64,000 nt of DNA from Nocardioides ferulae (GTDB lineage: Bacteria > Actinomycetota > Actinomycetes > Propionibacteriales > Nocardioidaceae), in assembly GCF_003660455.1 (NCBI RefSeq), contig NZ_QZVR01000001.1:583469-647468 (forward strand), in the 5' to 3' direction. Of the stretch, positions 1 to 8,640 are shown piece by piece. A program made the position numbers and the translations under genes. The notes under the pieces were generated by a model. The model ran no database searches. It was not told the origin of the DNA and was given only the letters and a program-made list of their open reading frames with translations. Positions within the stretch are counted from its first letter, which is position 1. Every line of letters begins with the position of its first letter.

Positions 1-2
1 GG

Positions 3-53
3 ATCCGGGCCCGCTACGCGGAGGCACGCGAGGCGGTGCTCGACCGGTGCTGA
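3..53 (+). CDS. C-terminal end of an unidentified upstream gene (partial)
   Basis: An open frame runs in from the left edge and encodes IRARYAEAREAVLDRC before a TGA. Its stop overlaps the GTG start of the following epimerase by a few bases, the same coupling seen between most genes here, so a real co-transcribed gene is likely. The 16 residues are too few to name a family. A sugar kinase or isomerase would fit the context, but that is a guess. Confidence 0.5.
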   Translation: MRARYAEAREAVLDRC

Positions 54-964
54 GTCCGACGGGTGAGCAGGTCGAGCTGGCCTACGGCGAGCTGAGCGCC
101 ACCCTCACCGAGGTCGGCGCGTCGCTGCGCCGGCTGCAGCACCGCGGCCACGACCTGGTGCGTGGCTTCGGCGCCGACGAGATCGCACCGGCCTTCAGCG
201 GCGCGGTGCTCGCGCCCTGGCCCAACCGGGTGCGCGACGGCCGCTACCGGTTCGCGGGGCGCGAGCACCAGCTCGCCCTCAGCGAGCCCGAGCGCCATAC
301 CGCGCTGCACGGGCTGGTCCTGTGGGAGGCCTGGTCGCTGCTCGACCGCTCCACCTGCTCGGTGACGTGGGGACACCGGTTGTTCCCCCGGCCGGGCTAT
401 CCGTTCCGGCTGGACCTCGAGGCCACCTACACCCTGGGCGAGCAGGGCCTGCGGCTCGATCTGGCCGCCACCAACGTCGGCGCCGACGCGGCGCCGTACG
501 GCTGCTCGATCCACCCCTACCTGGTGGCCGGCCCCGGGACCGTCGACGACTGGACCCTGCACCTGCCGGCCGCCACCGTGCTCGACGTCGACCCGGAGCG
601 GCTGCTGCCCACGGGCCGACGCCCGGCGGGCGAGCTGGGTCTGGACTTCACCGAGCCGCGAGTGCTCGGCCCGATCTTCGCCGACCACGCCTTCACCGAC
701 CTCGAGCGGGACAGCCGCGGCCGGGCCCGTGCCACCCTGCTCACGCACGACGGGAGCGGCGTGGCCATGGAGTGGGGCCCCGAGCTCCCCTGGGTCCAGG
801 TGCACACCGCCGATCGCCCCGAGCCGGCGCTGAACCGCACCGGGCTCGCGCTGGAGCCGATGAGCTGCCCACCGGACGCCCTGTCCTCCGGCGAGGACCT
901 CGTGGTCCTGCGGCCCGGCGAGCGACACAGCGCGTGGTGGGTCATCGCGCCGGTCCTGCCCTGA
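47..964 (+). CDS. Aldose 1-epimerase (galactose mutarotase-like) family protein
   Basis: A 305-residue protein of the galactose mutarotase-like superfamily, which interconverts the alpha and beta anomers of sugars in the cytoplasm. The family's catalytic pattern is visible: H88 in TALHGL, H156 in SIHPYL and the base E270 in ALEPMSCP, with the conserved PWPNR motif near residue 60. No signal peptide is present. It starts with GTG overlapping the stop of the upstream partial gene. Its own stop codon forms the loop of the hairpin at 951-975. It converges on the xylan-utilisation genes, so a role in pentose or hexose anomer balance is plausible. The exact substrate cannot be read from sequence. 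Confidence 0.85.
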   Translation: MLSPTGEQVELAYGELSATLTEVGASLRRLQHRGHDLVRGFGADEIAPAFSGAVLAPWPNRVRDGRYRFAGREHQLALSEPERHTALHGLVLWEAWSLLDRSTCSVTWGHRLFPRPGYPFRLDLEATYTLGEQGLRLDLAATNVGADAAPYGCSIHPYLVAGPGTVDDWTLHLPAATVLDVDPERLLPTGRRPAGELGLDFTEPRVLGPIFADHAFTDLERDSRGRARATLLTHDGSGVAMEWGPELPWVQVHTADRPEPALNRTGLALEPMSCPPDALSSGEDLVVLRPGERHSAWWVIAPVLP

Positions 965-975
965 GGGCAGGACCG
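951..975. terminator. Bidirectional hairpin between convergent genes
   Basis: CGGTCCTGCCC (951-961) and GGGCAGGACCG (965-975) form a perfect 11-bp stem with a TGA loop, which is the epimerase stop codon. There is no clear U-tract, as is common in high-GC actinobacteria. It lies between the convergent epimerase and esterase genes and can serve both strands. Confidence 0.7.
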
Positions 976-996
976 GCTCTCACCGTCCCCTGAAGG

Positions 997-1965
997 TCAG
1001 GAGGTGAGCTTGCGACGCAGCCACGCCAGCTGACGGTCGCGCTGGAACGCCTCTCCGCCCTCGTGGTCGTTGAACTCGTAGACCTCGATGTCCTTGGGTC
1101 CGGCGTAGGAGTTGTAGGCGGCGAACACCGTCGTCGGCGGGCAGATGCGGTCCATCAGCGCGACCGAGAACAGCGCCGGGGCGGTGGCCCGTCGGGCGAG
1201 CACGGCGCCGTCGAAGTAGGCCAGCGTCGCGAATGCCTGGTCGACCCGGTCGCGGTGCGCGGCCAGATAGCGACTCAGCTCGAGGTAGGGGTCGCTCTGG
1301 GCGATCCGTGCCGCCCGGGGGAAGTCGCACAGGAACGGTACGTCGCAGAGCACCGCGGCCACCGGCGTCGGAGCGAGCGCAGCGGCGGCCAGGGCGAGCC
1401 CGCCGCCCTGGCTGACCCCGGAGACGACGACCCGCCGTCGGTCCACCAGGTCGTGCTCGCTCAACGCCGCGACGGCGTGCACGGCGTCGGCAAAGGCTCG
1501 CCGGTAGTAGAAGGCGCGGGGGTCCTCCAGGCCTCGGGTGAGGAAGCCGGGCTGGGCCGGACCGCCGGTTCCGGACGGGTCGCCGGTCGCCCCGACCGTC
1601 CAGCCGCTCCCCTGCCCGCGGGTGTCGACGACCAGATGGGCGTAGCCGGCCGTGGCCCAGAAGACGTGCTCGTGCGGGAGTCCACGGCCGCCGTTGTAGC
1701 CCTGGAACTGCACCACGCCCGCCAGGGTGCCGGAGCGGAGCGCGGCGGCCGGCAGGTGCAGCCAGGCCCGGACCGGGTGGCCGGCGAACCCGCCGAAGGT
1801 GACGTCGAAGGTCTCGACGGCGAGCAGTCCGTTGTCCACCTCGGTCAGCTCGACCGGTCCGCCTCCCTGGGCCAGCGTGGCCTGCCAGAACTGCTCGAGA
1901 TCGTCGGGAACCGGCAGGTCCGGGTGGTAGGCACGAGCCTGCTCCAGCGGCCAGTCGTACTGCAT
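997..1965 (-). CDS. Acetyl-xylan esterase / cephalosporin-C deacetylase (CE7-like alpha/beta hydrolase)
   Basis: A 322-residue alpha/beta hydrolase of the AXE1/CE7 family, which removes acetyl groups from xylo-oligosaccharides. The catalytic triad is readable: nucleophile S185 in GVSQGG, D272 in ALMDRICPP and H301 in FNDHEGG. The motif RGQGS near residue 116 is also typical. There is no signal peptide, so deacetylation would happen on imported oligosaccharides in the cytoplasm. Its ATG overlaps the TGA of the GH3 gene by one base (TGATG), so it is the last gene of the xyloside operon. Confidence 0.87.
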   Translation of the reverse strand: MQYDWPLEQARAYHPDLPVPDDLEQFWQATLAQGGGPVELTEVDNGLLAVETFDVTFGGFAGHPVRAWLHLPAAALRSGTLAGVVQFQGYNGGRGLPHEHVFWATAGYAHLVVDTRGQGSGWTVGATGDPSGTGGPAQPGFLTRGLEDPRAFYYRRAFADAVHAVAALSEHDLVDRRRVVVSGVSQGGGLALAAAALAPTPVAAVLCDVPFLCDFPRAARIAQSDPYLELSRYLAAHRDRVDQAFATLAYFDGAVLARRATAPALFSVALMDRICPPTTVFAAYNSYAGPKDIEVYEFNDHEGGEAFQRDRQLAWLRRKLTS

Positions 1966-4253
1966 CAGGGGCTCTCGACGACGACCGTCGGCACCAGCTC
2001 CCGTTCGGCGCCAGGCTCGCGCACGGCGCCGACCAGCTCCAGCTCCAGCGTGGCACGGATGTCGGCACTCGAGGCGCCCACCCGCAGCTCTACGGCCCCC
2101 GGCTCGACCAGCCGGACCAGGTCACGTCCGGTGAACGAGGTGAGGTCGGCGTGCAGGGTGAACCCGACCCGCCGCCGCTCGCCGGGGGCCAGGTCGACGC
2201 GGGCCGCCGCGACCAGCTGCTGCACCGGTCGCACCACCGATCCGGCGACGTCGTGCAGGTAGACCTGGACGACCTCCGAGACCGACCGGTCCGCGTCGTT
2301 GCGGAGCTCGACGGTCAGCTCGGTGCAGCCGTCGGTGGGCCACTGCGCGCCGGTGGTCGAGACGACCTCGCCCCAGGTCGCCGACGCATAGCCGAGACCG
2401 TGGCCGAACGGGAACAGCGGGGTGGGGTCGACGACGGTGACCTCGCTGCGTTGACCGAGGGCCGAGGCGAGGTAGGTCGACGGCTGCGTGGAGCCCGCTC
2501 CAGGGAAGCTCACCGGCAGCCGGCCGCCGGGGTTGACCCGCCCGGTCAGCACGTCGGCGAGCGCCTGGGCGCCCTCCTCGCCGGGGAAGAACCCGCAGAC
2601 CAGCCCGGCCAGCCGCGACACCTGACGGCTCAGGTCGTAGGGGCGCCCGACCAGCAGCACCGCGACCACGGGGGTGCCGGTCGCCAGCAGCGCCTCGAGC
2701 AGCTCCTCCTGGCGTCCGGGCAGCCGCAGGTCGGCGACGTCGCAGCCCTCACCGGAGGTCCCGTTGCCGAACAGCCCCGCCTGGTCGCCCAGCACCGCGA
2801 CGCACACGTCGGCACCGGCGGCTGCCGCCACGGCCTCGGCGATGTCCGCATCGTCTGCGGTGACCACCGAGCCACCGGCCGCATAGCTGACCTCGTGGGT
2901 GTCCGAGAGGGCCTCGCGCAGGGTCCGGATCTCGACTCCGCGCTCGATGCCGTCGTAGTGGACCAGCACGTGCATCGGGAACGAGTAGCACCCGAGCATC
3001 GCCTGGAAGGTGTCGGCGCGAGGGCCGACCACGGCGAGCCGGGCCCGGCTCGCCAGCGGCAGGGTGCCGTCGTTGGCCAGCAGCACCACCGAGCGGCGGG
3101 CCAGCTCGAGCGCGAGGGCCCGCGACTCGGGCTCGTCCAGCTCGACGTCGGCAGCCTCTGCCGGCGCCCAGTCGGGGTCGAGGAGGCCCAGCTCGCACTT
3201 CTGCCGCAGCACCCGCTCCAGTGCCCGGTCCACCAGCTTCTCGTCGAGGGTGCCGGCGGCCACGGCCGCCAGCAGCGGCTCGGTGTAGACGTTCGGCGAG
3301 GGGAGCTCGACGTCGATTCCGGCGCTCAGGGCCAGCCGCGCGGCGTCCTCGTTGGTCTCGGCGACCTTGTGCAGCGTGCGCAGAAAGGCGATCGAGAAGT
3401 AGTCGGCGACCACCGTGCCGTCGAAGCCCAGCGTCTCGCGCAGGAGGGTGGTGAGCAGCGAGGGGTCGGCCGCGGCGGGCACCCCGTCGGTGTCGGTGTA
3501 GGAGTTCATGACCGATCGGGCCCCGGCGCGAAGCGCCATCTCGAACGGAGGCAGCACCACGTCGGCCAGCTCCCTGGGGCCCATGCCCACTGGAGCCAGG
3601 TTGCGCGCCGCCCGCGACGAGGCGTAGCCGGCGAAGTGCTTCAGGGTGGCGACCACGCCACTGGACTCGAGGCCACGGACGTAGGCACTGCCGGTGAGAC
3701 CGACCAGGAAGGGGTCCTCACCCATGGTCTCCTCGACGCGGCCCCACCGCAGGTCGCGCACCACGTCGAGCACCGGTGCCAGTCCCTGGTGCACCCCGAG
3801 ACGGCGCATGCTCGCGCCGATCCGGCGACCCATCTGCTCCACCAGGTCGGGGTCGAACGAGGCGGCCCAGCACAGGGGGCTGGGGTAGACCGTGGCGCGC
3901 CACGCGGCGAGGCCGGTGAGGCACTCCTCGTGCACCTGGGCCGGGATGCCGAACCGGTTCGCCGACTGGACCTGGCGCTGCCGCTCGGCGAGGGCGCGCA
4001 GGCCATCGGCGGGCTCGACCGGTTCGGTCCCGAACGGGCGGGTGAGCTGGCCCAGCCCGTCGGCGATGACCTCGTCCCACGGACGGGCGGGCCCCATCGC
4101 GTCGCGGAGCATCGGAGCCATCTCCCCGCGCTCGGGGTCGACCCCCCACACCCCGGAGAGCTGGGCGACCTTCTCCGCCAGCGTCATCCGCGGGATCAGG
4201 TCGGCGACACGGCTCGCCACGGAGGCGGAGGGGTCCCGCCAGGTCTCGGTCAT
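1965..4253 (-). CDS. Glycoside hydrolase family 3 (probable beta-xylosidase)
   Basis: A 762-residue GH3 enzyme. It has the N-terminal barrel with KHFAGY (205-210) and the nucleophile region VVADYF (D284), the C-terminal sandwich, and a fibronectin-III-like tail near residues 650-750. It lacks a signal peptide and is therefore intracellular. GH3 members cleave terminal beta-xylosyl or beta-glucosyl residues. The neighbouring xylanase, acetyl-xylan esterase and importer favour xylo-oligosaccharides, an inference from context. Its start overlaps the LacI stop by four bases. The gene order (importer, regulator, GH3) recalls the bxl operons of streptomycetes. Confidence 0.88.
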   Translation of the reverse strand: MTETWRDPSASVASRVADLIPRMTLAEKVAQLSGVWGVDPERGEMAPMLRDAMGPARPWDEVIADGLGQLTRPFGTEPVEPADGLRALAERQRQVQSANRFGIPAQVHEECLTGLAAWRATVYPSPLCWAASFDPDLVEQMGRRIGASMRRLGVHQGLAPVLDVVRDLRWGRVEETMGEDPFLVGLTGSAYVRGLESSGVVATLKHFAGYASSRAARNLAPVGMGPRELADVVLPPFEMALRAGARSVMNSYTDTDGVPAAADPSLLTTLLRETLGFDGTVVADYFSIAFLRTLHKVAETNEDAARLALSAGIDVELPSPNVYTEPLLAAVAAGTLDEKLVDRALERVLRQKCELGLLDPDWAPAEAADVELDEPESRALALELARRSVVLLANDGTLPLASRARLAVVGPRADTFQAMLGCYSFPMHVLVHYDGIERGVEIRTLREALSDTHEVSYAAGGSVVTADDADIAEAVAAAAGADVCVAVLGDQAGLFGNGTSGEGCDVADLRLPGRQEELLEALLATGTPVVAVLLVGRPYDLSRQVSRLAGLVCGFFPGEEGAQALADVLTGRVNPGGRLPVSFPGAGSTQPSTYLASALGQRSEVTVVDPTPLFPFGHGLGYASATWGEVVSTTGAQWPTDGCTELTVELRNDADRSVSEVVQVYLHDVAGSVVRPVQQLVAAARVDLAPGERRRVGFTLHADLTSFTGRDLVRLVEPGAVELRVGASSADIRATLELELVGAVREPGAERELVPTVVVESP

Positions 4254-5308
4254 CGGCGGTCTCCTCGTACGGCGGTGGACTGGCGCACCACGAGTGTGGT
4301 GTCCAGGGTGAGGTGGATCTGCGGCAGCTCCTCGCCGCGGATCTGGGCGATCAGCATCCGCGTCGCCTCGCGCCCCATCTGGCGGATCGGCTGCTCGACC
4401 GTGGTCAGGGCCGGCTGGGCCAGCGCCGACTCCGGGATGTTGTCGAAACCCACGACCGAGAGCTGTCCGGGCACCTTGATGCCCAGCTCGGCGGCCGCCT
4501 CGAGCGTGGCCAGCGCCGAGAGGTCGTTGGCGGCGAAGATCGCCGTCGGCGGGTCGGACACGGTCAGCAGGGCCCGGGCAGCCGCCCTGGCCGGCTCCGG
4601 CTCGAACGCACCCGGTTGCAGGAGGGTCTCGTCCACCGCGAGCCCCGCGGCGGCGAGGGCCTGGCGGTAGCCCTGCTCCCGGAGATGGGCCGAGAGCAGG
4701 TCCGGGCGGCCGGTGACCATGCCGATCCTGCGGTGGCCCAGCTCCAGCAGGTGCTCGACGGCCAACCGCCCACCCTGGAGGTTGTGCGCGGTCACCGTGG
4801 CCAGGCTCGAGGAGCCGGTGTGCGGGTCGACCGCCACGACGGGGCCGTCGTAGTGGACGTCGGTGACCGTCGGGGTGACCAGCACGGCGCCGTCGACCAA
4901 CGTGCCCATCACCCGGGAGAGGTAGCGCCGCTCCCAGCCGACGTGCTCGTCGACCCGGCCACCGGCGGAGTAGGCGACGAGCTCGTAGCCGGTGCCGTGG
5001 ACCGCGTCCGCGGCACCCTTGAGCACCTCGGTGCTGAACGGTTCGAAGTCGGCCACCAGCACGCCGATCACGTCGGTGCGGGTGTTGCGCAGGCTCCGGG
5101 CCACCAGGCTCGCCTCGTAGCCGAGCCGCTCGATGACCGAGGTGACGTGGTCGAACGTCTCGCTCGCCACGCCGTAGCGGCCGTTGATCACCTTCGACAC
5201 CGTCGAGACCGAGACACCCGCCTCCGCGGCGACCTGCTGCATGGTCACCCGGCCGCTGGGGCGCGGGCGCTCCGGCCGGCCGTTGACCGCCGGCGTGCTC
5301 GTCTTCAT
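4250..5308 (-). CDS. LacI-family transcriptional regulator
   Basis: A 352-residue LacI/PurR-type repressor. An N-terminal helix-turn-helix and hinge helix (about residues 22-70, with VSVSTVSKVING) are followed by a periplasmic-binding-protein-like sensor core. A good ribosome binding site (GGAAGGA) precedes the ATG. It lies inside the operon, between the importer genes and GH3, and probably represses the xyloside importer promoter and perhaps the divergent xylanase. The candidate operator is at 8561-8583. The effector is likely a short xylo-oligosaccharide, by context only. Confidence 0.9.
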   Translation of the reverse strand: MKTSTPAVNGRPERPRPSGRVTMQQVAAEAGVSVSTVSKVINGRYGVASETFDHVTSVIERLGYEASLVARSLRNTRTDVIGVLVADFEPFSTEVLKGAADAVHGTGYELVAYSAGGRVDEHVGWERRYLSRVMGTLVDGAVLVTPTVTDVHYDGPVVAVDPHTGSSSLATVTAHNLQGGRLAVEHLLELGHRRIGMVTGRPDLLSAHLREQGYRQALAAAGLAVDETLLQPGAFEPEPARAAARALLTVSDPPTAIFAANDLSALATLEAAAELGIKVPGQLSVVGFDNIPESALAQPALTTVEQPIRQMGREATRMLIAQIRGEELPQIHLTLDTTLVVRQSTAVRGDRR

Positions 5309-5333
5309 CTGTGTCCTTCCCGAAAGCGGGCGG

Positions 5334-6173
5334 TCAGCCCTTGACCGCGCCCTGGAGCCCGTTGACGATGCGCTTCTGGAGCGCGAGGAACAGGATCAGG
5401 GCGGGGATCATCGCGAGGCTGGTGAACGCCAGCACGCCCGCGGTGTCGGCCGAGTGCTCGGTCGAGTAGTCGGCCACTCCGAGCGGCAGCGTACGCATGT
5501 CCTCGCGCAGCAGCAGCAGCGGCAGCAGGTAGGCGTTCCACGACCCGACGAACGCGAGGACACCCACGGTGATCAGCCCAGGCGTCGACAGCGGCAGCGC
5601 GATCCGCCAGAACACCCCGACGCGGGAGGCACCGTCGATCATCGCGGCCTCCTCCAGTTCCTTGGGCAGGGCCATCAGGAAAGGACGCAGGATCACCACG
5701 GTGATCGGCAGCGCGAACGCCGCCTGCGGCAGCGCCACGCCCCACCAGGAGTTGCCCAGCTCGAGGTTGCGAGTGACCAGGATGAACAGCGGGATGATCG
5801 CCACCGCCGCCGGGAACAGCAGGCCGAGCACGAACACCATGAACAGCGGCTCGCGCAGCTTGAACTGGTAGCGCGCCAGCGGGTAGGCCGCCATCACCCC
5901 GGCCAGCACCGCGATCACCGTGGTGACCACCGCGATCACCGAGGAGTTGAGCGCGTAGCGCCAGAACGCCTCGTTGCTGAGCACGTTCGTGTAGTTGGAG
6001 GTCACCCACGGATCCGGCAAGCCGGCCGGGTCCCGGGCCAACTGCTCGTTGCTCCGGAAGCCACCCAGGGCACCGTAGAGGACCGGCCCCAGGGTGAGCG
6101 CCACCACGACCGCGGCCAGGGCGTAGACCAGCGGCCCGCCCCCGCCGAAGGTCCTCATCTTCTGCCGGCTCAT
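5334..6173 (-). CDS. Carbohydrate ABC transporter permease (MalG-like)
   Basis: A membrane permease of the MalG/CUT1 type with about six transmembrane helices and the EAA loop (EEAAMIDGASRVGVFWRI) that contacts the ATPase. The start MSRQKM at 6173 is chosen because a strong GAGGAGG site lies just before it and only 10 bases separate it from the preceding permease stop. A longer frame would overlap that gene. No ATPase gene is present, so a shared MsiK-like ATPase encoded elsewhere is expected, as is usual for actinobacterial CUT1 systems. Confidence 0.9.
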   Translation of the reverse strand: MSRQKMRTFGGGGPLVYALAAVVVALTLGPVLYGALGGFRSNEQLARDPAGLPDPWVTSNYTNVLSNEAFWRYALNSSVIAVVTTVIAVLAGVMAAYPLARYQFKLREPLFMVFVLGLLFPAAVAIIPLFILVTRNLELGNSWWGVALPQAAFALPITVVILRPFLMALPKELEEAAMIDGASRVGVFWRIALPLSTPGLITVGVLAFVGSWNAYLLPLLLLREDMRTLPLGVADYSTEHSADTAGVLAFTSLAMIPALILFLALQKRIVNGLQGAVKG

Positions 6174-6183
6174 CGGGCCCTCC

Positions 6184-7170
6184 TCATCGCGCTTCCTTGG
6201 TGTCACGGCGCAGCACGAACACCTGGTAGACCAGCGCCATCACGAACGCGATGACGAAGAGGATCACCGAGGCGGCACCCGCGATGCCGTAGTTGCCACG
6301 TCCGGTGCCCTGGTTGATCAGGTAGGTCGCCATCGTGGTCGTGGCGTTGGCCGGCCCACCGTGGGTGAGCACCCAGACCATGTCGAAGAGCTGCAGGGAG
6401 CCGATCATCGACAGGAACATCCACGTGCGGATCGTGGGCCCCAGCATCGGGATCGCGATGCGGCGCTGCACCTGCCACCACGAGGCGCCGTCGATCTGGG
6501 CCGCTTCGTAGAGGTCGTCGGGCACGCTCTGCAGCCCGGCCATGAACAGCAGCACCGCCATGCCGAGGTACTTCCAGGTCAGCACGACGAAGAGCGTCGC
6601 CAGCGTGAGGTCCGGAGTGCCGAGGAAGCCCTGCTCCGGAGGGGTGAGGCCAACTGCCTTGATCAGGCCGTCGATCACGCCGTACTCCGGCTGGAGCAGC
6701 TGGAACCAGACGACGCCGGCGATCACCTCGGCGACGACGTACGGCACGAACACGATCGTCCGCAGCAGCCCGCGGAAGCGGATCTTGCGGTTCAGCAGGA
6801 GCGCGATGCCGAGCCCGAGGGGCAGCTGCACCGCCAGCGAGGCGAACACGATGATGAAGTTGTGCATCACCGCGCCGGTGAACACGTCGTCGCCCAGCAC
6901 CAGCTCGTAGTTGCGCCAACCGACGAACTTGTCCATCGGTCCGAATCCGCGCCAGGAGTAGAACGACATCCGCGCCGCCGAGATCACCGGCCAGAGCACG
7001 AACGTGGCCATCAGCGCCAGGGCCGGCGTCACGAAGACGACGATCTCCAGTCGCTGCCGCCAGCCCGTGCCCGGCCGGGGGCCGGTCACCCGGCGCGAGG
7101 TGGACTCGCGCCGGGTGACCGTCTCGCTGGGAACGGGTGCCACCGCCGTGGCGCCACGCTCAGGGGTCAC
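6184..7170 (-). CDS. Carbohydrate ABC transporter permease (MalF-like)
   Basis: A 328-residue MalF-type permease and partner of the MalG-like protein encoded just downstream. A charged cytoplasmic N-terminus of about 40 residues precedes the first membrane helix (FVTPALALMATFVLWPV). The EAA loop YEAAQIDGASWWQVQRRI is near residue 225. It lies seven bases after the binding-protein gene, in the order binding protein-MalF-MalG typical of CUT1 oligosaccharide importers. Confidence 0.9.
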   Translation of the reverse strand: MTPERGATAVAPVPSETVTRRESTSRRVTGPRPGTGWRQRLEIVVFVTPALALMATFVLWPVISAARMSFYSWRGFGPMDKFVGWRNYELVLGDDVFTGAVMHNFIIVFASLAVQLPLGLGIALLLNRKIRFRGLLRTIVFVPYVVAEVIAGVVWFQLLQPEYGVIDGLIKAVGLTPPEQGFLGTPDLTLATLFVVLTWKYLGMAVLLFMAGLQSVPDDLYEAAQIDGASWWQVQRRIAIPMLGPTIRTWMFLSMIGSLQLFDMVWVLTHGGPANATTTMATYLINQGTGRGNYGIAGAASVILFVIAFVMALVYQVFVLRRDTKEAR

Positions 7171-7177
7171 AGTTCGC

Positions 7178-8479
7178 TCACATCTCCATGTCGGCGGCCT
7201 GCTGCGTGGCGTCGACGATGTCCTCCGGGGAGGCCTTGTCGGCGAACAGCAGCGCGATCGCCTCGTTCATGGCGCCACCCACGGAGGTGCCGAACGCGGT
7301 GTCGAAGTAGAGCTGGACGAACGGGGCCTCGTCACGCACCTTCAGCAGCTCGGCCAGGGCCGGGTCGGACACCGAGCCGCTCGCGGCCGGGTTGGTCGGC
7401 AGACCCATGTCGTTCTCGGCGAAGCCGATCTGCACCTCGTCGGAGAGGAGGTACTTCACCAGATCCACGGCAAGGTCGGGGGCCTCCTGGGAGACCGCCC
7501 AGGCGTCACCGCCGCCGAGCTGGGCGGACGGGTCACCGGCGCCACCCTCGACCGCGGGGAACGGGAACCAGCCGGTCTTCTCGCCCAGGCCCTCGCCGTC
7601 GTCGGTGAGGCCCTGCATGACACCGGGCTCCCAGTGGCCGGCGAGCTCCATGGCGACCTTCTCGGTGGCGAGCAGGCCGGAGGCGGAGGTCGCGCCCTCC
7701 TGGGCCGGGGTGGTGAGGAAGCCGGCGTTGAACGGCTCGGTGTCGATCAGCTCGGCCAGCTCCTCGCCCGCCTGGACGAAGCAGGCGTCACCGAAGTCGA
7801 GGCTGGTCACCGCCTCCTTCAGCACGTCCTCGGAGCAGGAGCGCAGCGCGGTGTAGTACCAGTAGTGCGCGGCCGGCCACTGGTCGCCGGCGCCCACGGA
7901 GATCGGGGTGATGTCGGCGGCCTTGAGCTTGTCGATGACGTCGTAGAGCTCGGTCATCGTGGTCGGCGGGGCGTCGATGCCGGCCTTGTCGAACAGGTCG
8001 GTGTTGTACCAGAAGCCGACGACCCCGACGGAGAACGGCAGGGCGTAGGTCTGGTCGTCGACGGTCCAACCGGCGACGGAGCCACCGAGCTTGGCGATCT
8101 CGTCGGCGGCGTCATCGGTGAGGTCGCGCACGAGGCCGGCCTCGACGTGGTCGGCACCCTCGCCGCCACCACGCTCCATGTAGATGTCGGGCAGGTCGCC
8201 GCTCTGGAAGGCGGCGTCGAGCTTGTCGACCATGTCCTCATGCGCCATGGCGCTGATCTCGACGTTGACGCCCTCGTGCTCGGCTTCGAAGTCCTTGGCG
8301 ACCTGCTCGTAGTAGCCCTTGCCGGGCTCGTTGTTGGAGTTGTGCCACCACGTGATGGTGGTCTCCCCGCCTTCGTTCGATCCCTCGTCGCCGTCGTCGC
8401 TGCCGCAGGCAGCCACGGTCAGCAGGACCCCGGCACAGAGCGCGCCGACGACCGCCCGTCCTCGAGTGTTCCTACGCAT
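7178..8479 (-). CDS. Extracellular sugar-binding lipoprotein of ABC importer
   Basis: A 433-residue solute-binding protein. The signal peptide ends in the lipobox LTVAAC, with C25 as the lipidated residue, followed by an acidic and glycine-rich linker. The rest is a family-1 oligosaccharide-binding fold (TITWWHNSNNEPG near the mature start). It is the first gene of the minus-strand operon and diverges from the GH10 xylanase, so xylo-oligosaccharides are the likely ligands. Ligand identity is inferred from neighbours. Confidence 0.9.
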   Translation of the reverse strand: MRRNTRGRAVVGALCAGVLLTVAACGSDDGDEGSNEGGETTITWWHNSNNEPGKGYYEQVAKDFEAEHEGVNVEISAMAHEDMVDKLDAAFQSGDLPDIYMERGGGEGADHVEAGLVRDLTDDAADEIAKLGGSVAGWTVDDQTYALPFSVGVVGFWYNTDLFDKAGIDAPPTTMTELYDVIDKLKAADITPISVGAGDQWPAAHYWYYTALRSCSEDVLKEAVTSLDFGDACFVQAGEELAELIDTEPFNAGFLTTPAQEGATSASGLLATEKVAMELAGHWEPGVMQGLTDDGEGLGEKTGWFPFPAVEGGAGDPSAQLGGGDAWAVSQEAPDLAVDLVKYLLSDEVQIGFAENDMGLPTNPAASGSVSDPALAELLKVRDEAPFVQLYFDTAFGTSVGGAMNEAIALLFADKASPEDIVDATQQAADMEM

Positions 8480-8560
8480 CCCCTTGTGTCCCTTCAGTCA
8501 GCCACGCCTTTGGAGTGACGTGGACCACACGTGAGCACCCTTGCTGATGACGCTAGCGCG

Positions 8561-8583
8561 TGTCAATCGTTGTCGATATCGTT
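8561..8583. promoter_or_regulatory. Candidate promoter and LacI-type operator between importer and xylanase
   Basis: On the minus strand TTGACA (8566-8561) can act as a -35 element for the importer operon. Just upstream lies CGATATCG (8574-8581), flanked by the direct repeat AACGAT (8583-8578 and 8571-8566, 12-base period). The -10 element is unclear. A further interrupted palindrome ACGTG-N5-CACGT is at 8518-8532. Binding by the local LacI protein is inference. Confidence 0.4.
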
Positions 8584-8640
8584 TTCCAAGTGACCTGGCT
8601 CGCTTTTGCGCCAGGCGGTCGATCAGACGGGAGAACCGGC

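Noticed and set aside
2151..4670. An 839-codon open frame antisense to GH3 and the LacI gene
   Set aside because: Shadow frame of a well-supported glycosidase; no domain or start signal.
8560..8640. Longer xylanase start at 8560
   Set aside because: The added 27 residues come from the operator/promoter region and do not form a signal peptide or family sequence.
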